This document shows, piece after piece, positions 16,726 through 24,595 of a DNA stretch of 50,335 bases (position 1 is its first letter; every line of letters starts with the position of its first letter). A program made the position numbers and the translations under genes. Under the pieces are notes generated by a model. It was given only the letters and a program-made list of their open reading frames with translations. It did no database searches and was not told the DNA's origin. The DNA lies in assembly GCA_946628545.1 (NCBI GenBank), contig CAMOWU010000011.1:1-50335 (forward strand). Direction: 5' to 3'. Source of the DNA: an uncultured Bacteroides sp. Its GTDB lineage: Bacteria > Bacteroidota > Bacteroidia > Bacteroidales > Bacteroidaceae.

Positions 16726-18351
16726 TTATCCTTTTAGGTATTCGCTGAGTGCCTCAGCACAACGTTCGCCATCCACAGCCGCCGACACGATGCCACCAGC
16801 ATAACCCGCTCCTTCACCGCATGGGAACAATCCCTCGATGCTGACATGTTGCAGTCGCTCTTTGTCGCGGAGGATGCGCACTGGGGCTGATGTGCGGGTC
16901 TCTATAGCAATCAAGGCCGCCTCGTTGGTGAGAAAACCTTTCTTGTTGCGACCAAACGTGCTGAATCCTTCCTGAAGTCGAGAGCCAATGAAAGGAGGCA
17001 GCCAACAATCTATACGCGAAGGCACCACTCCTGGTGTGTAGGAGGTCGCTGGCAAGTCAGCGCTGGCTACGCCTTCCACGAAGTCGTTCATCCGTTGTGC
17101 TGGGGCGGTCTGACGCATTCCTCCCTCAAGCCAGCATGTATATTCCAGCTCTTCCTGCAAGTACATCATTGCCAGAGGGGAGCTCGCATCCCAACGATGA
17201 CCGATGACGGACAGGCGGTCGTTGATGGCGGCGATGGTCTGTGAGGAAACCAATGAGTTGTCGCCAAGGTCCTCTGGACGGATCTCCACCACCATGCCGC
17301 TGTTGCTCCATGCAGAATTGCGTGTGCTGGGCGACATGCCGTTGACCACCACTTGATGAGGGCTGCTCGCTGCCGGTACCACAAAACCACCGGGGCACAT
17401 GCAGAAAGAATAGACCCCACGTCCGCGAGCCTGGGTCACCATGTTGTACTCGGCGGCAGGCAGGTACTGACCACGTCCTTCAGGGCTGTGGTATTGCAAC
17501 TGGTCGATAAGCTTCGAAGGATGCTCCAGTCGCACACCCATCGCGATGCCCTTGCATTCGATATCCACTCCGTTCTTCCACAACCAGCGATACACATCAC
17601 GGGCGGAATGGCCTGTGGCGAGAATCACAGGCCCGTCAAAACGCTCGCCTTTGTTGGTGAGGATACCCACGGCCTTGCCTTCCGACAGCAGGATGGCGTC
17701 CATGCGGGTCTGGAAATGCACCTCACCACCACAGCGGATGATGGTCGATCGTATGTTCTCGATCACGCGAGGCAACTTGTCGGTGCCGATATGCGGATGT
17801 GCATCGGTCAGGATGCTGGTCGAGGCACCATGCTGGCACATCACGTTGAGAATCTTTTCCCAGTTGCCGCGTTTCTTGCTCCGAGTGAAGAGCTTGCCAT
17901 CGGAGAAAGCACCGGCACCCCCCTCACCGAATGAGTAGTTCGACTCACTATCAACCTTGTGTTCGCGCGAGATGCGGGCAATGTCCTTGCGTCGTTCATG
18001 GACGTCTTTGCCTCGTTCCACAACAATAGGGCGCACGCCTAACTCGATCAATCGAAGGGCTGCAAACAGACCACCTGGGCCTGCACCCACCACAATGGCC
18101 TGTGGAGCGTCATCCACCTGACCATAATCCACTGGCACATATTCGTCGTCTGGAGGTAGTTCGTTGATGAACACTCTTACCGTGAGGTTGACATAAATCT
18201 TGCGCTGGCGGGCATCGATGCTGCGCTTCAACACGCGCAATCCCTTCACCTCGTCGCTCCCCAAGCCCTCACTGCGGGAGAGGAAACGCAGAATGCCTTG
18301 TTCGCTTGAAGCCACCTTGGGCTCCACTCGTATCTGATATTCCTTAATCAT
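16726..18351 (-). CDS. FAD-dependent oxidoreductase (COG2509-type)
   Basis: A 541-residue flavoprotein. An N-terminal segment of about 75 residues is followed by the dinucleotide-binding motif AIVVGAGPGGLFAALRL with an acidic strand end (VVERG). Further conserved pieces are SFGEGGAGAFSDGKLFTRSK, VILATGHSARDVYRWL, FCMCPGGFVV and the C-terminal flavin-binding segment FPCGEGAGYAGGIVSAAVDG. These match the uncharacterised FAD-dependent dehydrogenases related to HI0933/GidA-like flavoproteins. Its substrate is unknown. The start overlaps the ABC gene upstream by 4 bp (ATGA), so it is translationally coupled to the exporter. That association is unusual and could hint at a role in handling a redox-active exported compound, but that is inference. 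Confidence 0.85.
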   Translation of the reverse strand: MIKEYQIRVEPKVASSEQGILRFLSRSEGLGSDEVKGLRVLKRSIDARQRKIYVNLTVRVFINELPPDDEYVPVDYGQVDDAPQAIVVGAGPGGLFAALRLIELGVRPIVVERGKDVHERRKDIARISREHKVDSESNYSFGEGGAGAFSDGKLFTRSKKRGNWEKILNVMCQHGASTSILTDAHPHIGTDKLPRVIENIRSTIIRCGGEVHFQTRMDAILLSEGKAVGILTNKGERFDGPVILATGHSARDVYRWLWKNGVDIECKGIAMGVRLEHPSKLIDQLQYHSPEGRGQYLPAAEYNMVTQARGRGVYSFCMCPGGFVVPAASSPHQVVVNGMSPSTRNSAWSNSGMVVEIRPEDLGDNSLVSSQTIAAINDRLSVIGHRWDASSPLAMMYLQEELEYTCWLEGGMRQTAPAQRMNDFVEGVASADLPATSYTPGVVPSRIDCWLPPFIGSRLQEGFSTFGRNKKGFLTNEAALIAIETRTSAPVRILRDKERLQHVSIEGLFPCGEGAGYAGGIVSAAVDGERCAEALSEYLKG

Positions 18352-20312
18352 GATTCAATCTGGTTACCTGTATATAGCTGATAGTATTTGCCTTTCAAGG
18401 CGAGGAGTTCATCGTGGGTGCCTCGTTCGATGATCCGGCCGCGTTCCATCACCATGATGCAGTCGGCATTCCTCACCGTGCTCAGACGATGCGCAATGAC
18501 CAATGTGGTGCGTCCCTTCATCAACTGGTCCATGCCTTCCTGGACAAGACGTTCCGTACGGGTGTCGATGCTCGATGTCGCCTCGTCGAGAATCAATGCA
18601 GGAGGGTTGGCTACGGCAGCTCTGGCGATGGCGATGAGCTGTCGCTCACCTTGGCTCAGGTTGGTTCCGTCGCCAGCCAGCCAAGTATTGTAGCCGTCGG
18701 CAAGTCGGACGATGAAGTCGTCGGCATTGACCAACTCGGCGGCAGCCATGCACTCTTCATCGGTGGCGTCAAGACGACCGTAACGGATATTGTCCATCAC
18801 TGTGCCGGTGAACAAATGAGTCTCCTGCAGCACCATGCCGAGGCTGCGGCGGAGGTGTTCGCGTTGGATCTCCTTGATGTCGATGCCATCGTAGAGGATA
18901 TTGCCGTCCTGGATGTCGTAGAAGCGGTTGATGAGGTTGGTGATGGTCGTCTTGCCAGCCCCCGTGCCACCCACCAAGGCAATCTTCTGACCAGGGTAGG
19001 CGGTGAGCATGATGTCGAAGAGCGCCTGGGTGTCTTCTACATAGCCGAAATCGACGTTGGAAAGTTCGATCTTTCCACGCTGACGAATCAACTCGTATTC
19101 GCCGTTGCCTTTAGGACGTTTCCACGCCCATTTGTCGGTGCGGGTCTTGGTCTCGGTCAGTTCTCCTCCTTCAGCCTCTTGCACATTCACCAGAGTGACG
19201 TTGGCGCCAGCCTCCTGCTCGGGTTGCTCATCGAGAAGATCGAAGACACGAGTGGCGCCAGCCAGAGCCGACATGACACTGTTCACCTGCTGGCTCAGAT
19301 GGGAGATGGGCTGGGTGAAACTCTTGCTCAAAGTCAGAAACGATACCAGCGTACCGACGGTCAATTCGATGTGTCCAGAAAGGGCCAGCAAGGCTCCGAT
19401 GGTGGCGCAAAGCACGTAGATGAGATTGCCCAGGTTGCCGTTGACGGGCATCACGATGTTGGCGGTCTTGTTGGCGTTATAAGTGTTGGAACGAAGTTGT
19501 TCGTTGAGCACCTCGAACTGTGCGATGGCCTCGTCCTCATGGCAGAAGCTCTTCACAATCTTCTGGCCGCTCAGCATCTCCTCGATGAAGCCGTTGGTGG
19601 CTCCCAGACTGCGCTGCTGACTGGTGAAGTACTTGGCTGATCGGGCACCAAGCTTGCGTGTCGTAAAGACCATTACAAACGACATGGCAATGGTCAGAAT
19701 GGTCAGTGGAACACTCAGCTCCATCATGCACGCAATGGTAATGACAAGTGTGAAGATGGTGTTGAAAACCTGTGGAATGCTCTGGCCTACCATCTGACGG
19801 AGGGTATCCACATCGTTGCTATAGACCGACATGATGTCGCCATGGGCGTGTTGGTCGAAATACTTGATGGGCAATGACTCCATGTGCTTGAACAAGTCGA
19901 TGCGCAGCCGGCGCAGAGTGCCCTGGCCCACGTTGATCATCAAGCGGTTGTTGGTGTAAGCGCAGACCACGCCCACTGCCAGTATGGCGCCGAGTTTCAC
20001 CAATGTCACTGCCAGTGGGTGGAAGTCGGGGTCGGTGGTTTGGGTCAATGGAATCACGTAGTCGTCGATCAGTGTGCGGATGAACATCGTCGAAACCAGA
20101 CTGGTAATAGACGAGATGATGATGCACACCATGACCAAGATGAGGGTGAACTTATAATGGCTGCCGACATAGCGCATCAGGCGTTTGATGGTCTGCCACC
20201 CTCCCTCTGGCATACTTGCATTGGCAAAACGACCTGGGTTGCCAGGACCGCCACCTCCACGCATCCTGCCGCCTACATCCATCCTGATGCCGAAAATCTT
20301 CTTCACTTTCAT
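18348..20312 (-). CDS. heterodimeric ABC exporter, catalytic half
   Basis: A 654-residue half-transporter (six-helix membrane domain, then nucleotide-binding domain). The N-terminus is glycine- and arginine-rich (about residues 13-28). The ATPase has Walker A GGTGAGKTT, Walker B ALILDEATSSID with the catalytic glutamate, and switch histidine in LVIAHRLSTV. Its signature is LSQGERQ rather than LSGGQ. It pairs with the gene just upstream, which has the opposite set of defects, so together they build one active and one degenerate ATP site, as in TM287/288, BmrCD and LmrCD. Between membrane and ATPase domains there is an extra charged segment (EAEGGELTETKTRTDKWAWK). It overlaps the neighbours on both sides by 4 bp. 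Likely a multidrug or lipid exporter; the substrate is not known. Confidence 0.92.
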   Translation of the reverse strand: MKVKKIFGIRMDVGGRMRGGGGPGNPGRFANASMPEGGWQTIKRLMRYVGSHYKFTLILVMVCIIISSITSLVSTMFIRTLIDDYVIPLTQTTDPDFHPLAVTLVKLGAILAVGVVCAYTNNRLMINVGQGTLRRLRIDLFKHMESLPIKYFDQHAHGDIMSVYSNDVDTLRQMVGQSIPQVFNTIFTLVITIACMMELSVPLTILTIAMSFVMVFTTRKLGARSAKYFTSQQRSLGATNGFIEEMLSGQKIVKSFCHEDEAIAQFEVLNEQLRSNTYNANKTANIVMPVNGNLGNLIYVLCATIGALLALSGHIELTVGTLVSFLTLSKSFTQPISHLSQQVNSVMSALAGATRVFDLLDEQPEQEAGANVTLVNVQEAEGGELTETKTRTDKWAWKRPKGNGEYELIRQRGKIELSNVDFGYVEDTQALFDIMLTAYPGQKIALVGGTGAGKTTITNLINRFYDIQDGNILYDGIDIKEIQREHLRRSLGMVLQETHLFTGTVMDNIRYGRLDATDEECMAAAELVNADDFIVRLADGYNTWLAGDGTNLSQGERQLIAIARAAVANPPALILDEATSSIDTRTERLVQEGMDQLMKGRTTLVIAHRLSTVRNADCIMVMERGRIIERGTHDELLALKGKYYQLYTGNQIES

Positions 20313-22060
20313 GCGGCACCTCCTTTCTTCTTCTCATCGAAATCGCCTGCACCTTCCTTCTGGGTGTGATAGATGTCGCTGTAGAGCTCACAACTCTCGA
20401 GCAGACGCTCGTGGGTGTCGAAACCTACCACACGACCGCTCTGCATCACAATCACCCGGTCGGCGTCTTCCACGCTCTGAATGCGCTGGGCAATGATGAT
20501 TTTCGTCGTGTCGGGGAGCTCTTCCCTGAAAGCCTTACGGATCTTGGCGTCGGTGGCAGTGTCGCAAGCACTGGTGGAGTCGTCAAGAATGAGGATTTTG
20601 GGATGCTTCAGCAATGCCCGGGCGATGCAGAGGCGTTGCTTCTGTCCACCAGAGACATTGTTGCCGTTCTGCTCGATGATGGTGTCGTAGCCATCGATCA
20701 TGCGGTCGATGAACTCGTCAGCCACAGCCATGCGACAGGCTTCGCGGCACTCGTCGAGTGTAGCGTCGCTCTTGCCCCAGCGGAGATTGTCGAGAATGCT
20801 GCCAGAAAAGAGCACGTTGTTCTGCAGCACCATCGACACCTCGTCTCTAAGTCGGGTCATATCGTATTGGCGGACATCCAATCCGCCTACCTTCACTTCC
20901 CCTTTGTTGACATCGTACAAGCGACAAATCAGGTTAGCCAGGGTGGATTTTCCGCAACCTGTACCTCCAATCACACCGATGGTCTCGCCTGACTGGATCT
21001 TGAGATTGATGTCCTTGATGGCATACTCGCTGTTGCCGTAGGCGAAACTGACATTGTTGAACTCAATGCTGCCATCAGCCACCTTTTCTATTGGTTCAGC
21101 AGGATTGGTCACATCGGCTTGCTCGTCCAGTACCTCTGCGATGCGCTTGCCGCTGGCGGCACTCATCGTCATCTGAACGAAAATCATCGACAGCATCATC
21201 AAGGAGTTGAGGATGGTCATCACGTAGGTGAACAGGGAGGTCAGCTGACCGGTGGATAGGTCGCCGACAACGATGAAGTGGGCACCAAACCACGACAAGG
21301 CGATGATGCACCCATAGACCACCGTCTGCATCACGGGGTGGTTGATGGCCATCAACTTCTCTGTGCTCACAAAGAGTTTGTAGAGGCCATTGGCGGCCTT
21401 GGCAAATTTCTTGTTCTCGTAGTCCTCGCGCACAAAGGCTTTCACCACACGGATGGCACTGATGTTCTCTTGCACACTCTTGTTCATGTCGTCATATTTG
21501 CTGAACACCTGGGTGAAGAGCTTCATCGTCTTGCTGATGATGAAATAGAGGGCGGTGCCAAGAAACACCATCGCAATGATGAAAATCAGGCTCATCTTCA
21601 TGTTGATGAACACACACATGAAGATGCTGAACACAAGATTGAGCGGTGCGCGGACCGAGATGCGCAGGATCATCTGGAAGGCACTCTGGAGGTTGCTCAC
21701 GTCGGTCGTCATGCGAGTGATCAGACCTGCGGTGCTGAACTTGTCGATGTTGGCAAACGAAAAGGTCTGGATGTGCTTGAACATGGCATCGCGCAAGTTG
21801 TAGGCGAAACCAGAGGATGCCAGAGCGGAGAATTTCCCCGAAAGGATACCGAAGGTCATGCTCAAGGCTGCCATCACCAGCATCACGCCACCGTAGAGAT
21901 AGACGTTCTGCATGTTGCCCTGCATGATGCCGCGGTCGATGATTGATGCAGTCACGTAGGGGATCAGCACACCCATCACCACCTCCAGTGTCGTGAACAC
22001 AGGAGTCAGTATGGATGCGGTCTTGAAACGCCCTACATAGCGTAATAACGATTTAATCAT
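20309..22060 (-). CDS. heterodimeric ABC exporter, degenerate-site half
   Basis: A 583-residue half-transporter, the first gene of a three-gene overlapping operon. It has the six-helix exporter domain and an ATPase domain with Walker A GGTGCGKST and a good signature VSGGQKQR. Its Walker B reads LILDDSTSACD, with Asp in place of the catalytic Glu, and the switch histidine is Gln (IIAQRIQSV). These changes are those of the degenerate site partner of heterodimeric exporters. The non-canonical signature LSQGE needed to complete that degenerate site is supplied by the downstream gene. The reading frame begins MIKSLLRYVGRFK, a normal exporter start. No TAnnTTTG box is seen in the 113 bp before it. 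Confidence 0.92.
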   Translation of the reverse strand: MIKSLLRYVGRFKTASILTPVFTTLEVVMGVLIPYVTASIIDRGIMQGNMQNVYLYGGVMLVMAALSMTFGILSGKFSALASSGFAYNLRDAMFKHIQTFSFANIDKFSTAGLITRMTTDVSNLQSAFQMILRISVRAPLNLVFSIFMCVFINMKMSLIFIIAMVFLGTALYFIISKTMKLFTQVFSKYDDMNKSVQENISAIRVVKAFVREDYENKKFAKAANGLYKLFVSTEKLMAINHPVMQTVVYGCIIALSWFGAHFIVVGDLSTGQLTSLFTYVMTILNSLMMLSMIFVQMTMSAASGKRIAEVLDEQADVTNPAEPIEKVADGSIEFNNVSFAYGNSEYAIKDINLKIQSGETIGVIGGTGCGKSTLANLICRLYDVNKGEVKVGGLDVRQYDMTRLRDEVSMVLQNNVLFSGSILDNLRWGKSDATLDECREACRMAVADEFIDRMIDGYDTIIEQNGNNVSGGQKQRLCIARALLKHPKILILDDSTSACDTATDAKIRKAFREELPDTTKIIIAQRIQSVEDADRVIVMQSGRVVGFDTHERLLESCELYSDIYHTQKEGAGDFDEKKKGGAA

Positions 22061-22173
22061 AGTGTTTTTCTTGCTTGTAACTTATGCTGTGAAAGTTTTA
22101 TTGCTCCGATGGCTTTTATGTTGGTATGTTTTTATATATTGCAATACGTCAATAAATCAACATGTCTATATGT

Positions 22174-24516
22174 TTATTCCAATTCTCTGCCCATCGGAGG
22201 GTCTTTCTTCTCAATTTTCATGACCTTGTCGTCGCCAGGTTTGAACACATAGCCTATACACGACTTGGCATCGGCTTTGTAGCTCTTCCATTCTATTTTG
22301 TCCCAGTCAATCTGGTCGGTACGCTGGGCGAGAGGCGCATGGGGAATGAGCGAACCGTCGCGTACAAGGATCACGGCTGGAATCTTGCCAGCCTTGATTT
22401 CGCGATATCCACTTTCATACACTTCACCGCTTTGGTAGTCAATCCACTTGCCCCCTGGCAAATAGCACATGCGGCTATCGCCACTCTCCATCAGGGGAGC
22501 AACGAGTATTTGGCTGCCGAAGAGGTATTCGTCTTCCACCAGCCATGCTCCTGGATCCTTGGGGAACTCCACGAACAAGGCGCGCACCATGGGCAGTCCG
22601 CGTTCGCTGCAGTCCTTGGCCTGTGCATAGACGTAGGGCATCAACTTGTATTTCATCTCCGCGCACTCGCGGAAGGCTTCTGTGAAGCTCTCGCTGATGA
22701 GCCATGGCTCGGTGGAAGGTGCGCCATGAGCGCGTGTATGGGAGGAGAGGAAACCGAAAGGCAACCAACGTCGGTAGATGTCTTCGGGAGAAGCGGTCAC
22801 GAAACCACCCATGTCGTGGCTCCAGAAAGAGAATCCGCTGAGACCGAAACTCAGTCCGCCGCGAAGGTCACCAAGCATACCCGTGTTGGTGGTGGCGGCA
22901 TCGCCTCCCCAGTGGAGCGGATAGCGCTGGGAACCGGCCCAAGCGCTGCGTGCCCAGATCACACCGTCGCCACTGTGGGCTTTCACGGCTTCCCACAAGG
23001 CTTTGTTGTAGCGCAGAGGATAGAGGTTGTGCTCATACAGCCCACCTTTGCCACTGGCGTAGAAACCGTTCAATGGAGCGGCCTCGCCAAAGTCGCACTT
23101 GATGACATCCACACCTTGGTCAATCAGTTTGCCTATCTTTTCTTGGTACCATGCCACAGTCTTGGGGTTGCTCAGGTCGAGCACGGCGTCCTCGTAGGGC
23201 ATACCGCCAGTGGCGTTCTTCACGTGCATGCCACCTTCCACCAGCTCATTGAAGTAGCGGTTTTTGGGGGTGAAGTAGGGGAGTTGCCACAGGCAGGTGT
23301 GGAACCCCATGTCGTCCATCTGCTTGAGCATACCTACGGGATCGGGGAAGCGGTCTTTGGCAAACTCGTAGTCGCACTGCCAATCCACACCGAACCATCC
23401 TGTGTCGAAATGGATCACGTCGCTCGGAATCTTGTGCTTGCGCAACTGCTTGGCGATGTCGAGTCCTTCTTCCTGGCTGAAGTAGGTGATGCGGCTCATC
23501 CAGGTGCCGAAGGTCCAAAGAGGCAGCATCGGGCTCTTGCCTGTGATGTCGGTGTAGGCGTCGAGAATCTCGGCGGGTTCACCGAAGAAGATGAAGAGAT
23601 CCAATTTCTCGTCGGCCATGAACAGACGATCAGCTCCAATGTAGGAAGCACCGAAATCGCAGGTCACGGGGGCGGAGGTGTGCATGAAGATGCCATAACC
23701 GCGGTTGCTGAAGAAGAAGGGTATGGGTTTGTACTGTCCGTCGGTCTCTGGTCCCTGTGGGTCGGTCACAAACAGGTGTACTTTCTGACCGACTTTGTTG
23801 AGGCTGGTGAACGACTCGCCACAGCCGTAGATGCGTTCGCCAGGAGCCAACTGGAACACGGGGTTCACCGAACGGGAGTTGTCGCTGCCGCGCTTGATGA
23901 AGGAGAAGGGAAGCAGTTTCACTTGGCTGGAGTCGTTGTCGACGATGTGACGGCTTTGGGTCAGGATCTTGCCTTTGGGGTCTTTCAGAACGATGCGCCA
24001 AGGATATTTCTGGATTTCAACTGTTCCGTAAGCGCTTTTGTATTGTATGGTCTTGCCTGCGTCTGTGCCATTCCAACTGCGGTCGGTGCCTGGCACACCG
24101 CAGAGCATCGGGTCGTTGGCGTCGTCATCGGGTGTGACCACAGGAGAGGTCTGCATCGTGATGCGGACGGTGCGGGGCGACACAAAACGGACCTGGAACT
24201 GGAGTTGGGGATCGTTGTCGTACTGGGTGTCGGGGAAGTCGAGCATTCGCATGGGCAAGGGCCAGTAGCCGTTGGTGTTGAAGGCTTGTCGCGGACTGAG
24301 CCGATAGCGTTTCCATTCCACGTTGCCCACACCGCTCGACACGTCGAAACTGCTGAGGCTGTCGGCAAGGAAGTAAGTGTTGCTCAGGTCATAGAAATCG
24401 GTGGACATGTCTTTCTGACCGTTCATCAGATACTGCATGCCTGAATTGGTCTGGATCTGACCGTTCATAGTCAGGGTAGTAAGTGCAAGGCATACACTCA
24501 ATAGTGTTTTTCTCAT
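22174..24516 (-). CDS. GH31 glycosidase, alpha-xylosidase-like, secreted
   Basis: A 780-residue glycoside hydrolase family 31 enzyme with a signal peptide ending near MNGQ, so it is periplasmic or surface-bound. The beta-sandwich N-domain ends in the usual YGCGESFTSLNK. The barrel holds the nucleophile aspartate in GVDVIKCDFGEAAP, matching KTDFGE of YicI-type alpha-xylosidases, and the acid/base aspartate in HWGGDAATT. The insert regions also resemble YicI more than alpha-glucosidases, so removal of xylose from xyloglucan side chains is the best guess. It follows the beta-barrel gene at 24596 by 79 bp with no terminator visible, so the two are probably co-transcribed. A 760-codon antisense open frame over the same DNA is a shadow. 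Confidence 0.9.
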   Translation of the reverse strand: MRKTLLSVCLALTTLTMNGQIQTNSGMQYLMNGQKDMSTDFYDLSNTYFLADSLSSFDVSSGVGNVEWKRYRLSPRQAFNTNGYWPLPMRMLDFPDTQYDNDPQLQFQVRFVSPRTVRITMQTSPVVTPDDDANDPMLCGVPGTDRSWNGTDAGKTIQYKSAYGTVEIQKYPWRIVLKDPKGKILTQSRHIVDNDSSQVKLLPFSFIKRGSDNSRSVNPVFQLAPGERIYGCGESFTSLNKVGQKVHLFVTDPQGPETDGQYKPIPFFFSNRGYGIFMHTSAPVTCDFGASYIGADRLFMADEKLDLFIFFGEPAEILDAYTDITGKSPMLPLWTFGTWMSRITYFSQEEGLDIAKQLRKHKIPSDVIHFDTGWFGVDWQCDYEFAKDRFPDPVGMLKQMDDMGFHTCLWQLPYFTPKNRYFNELVEGGMHVKNATGGMPYEDAVLDLSNPKTVAWYQEKIGKLIDQGVDVIKCDFGEAAPLNGFYASGKGGLYEHNLYPLRYNKALWEAVKAHSGDGVIWARSAWAGSQRYPLHWGGDAATTNTGMLGDLRGGLSFGLSGFSFWSHDMGGFVTASPEDIYRRWLPFGFLSSHTRAHGAPSTEPWLISESFTEAFRECAEMKYKLMPYVYAQAKDCSERGLPMVRALFVEFPKDPGAWLVEDEYLFGSQILVAPLMESGDSRMCYLPGGKWIDYQSGEVYESGYREIKAGKIPAVILVRDGSLIPHAPLAQRTDQIDWDKIEWKSYKADAKSCIGYVFKPGDDKVMKIEKKDPPMGRELE

Positions 24517-24595
24517 AATGATATTGTTTTAGAGGATTCTGTATATTGTCTTTCTGTTGATTTGGAAGGATTTCTTTAGCAGATGGCTGTGCGGT

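Noticed and set aside
22162..24444. A 760-codon open frame on the plus strand.
   Set aside because: It is antisense to the GH31 gene, whose catalytic motifs are intact; high GC at third positions creates long shadow frames.
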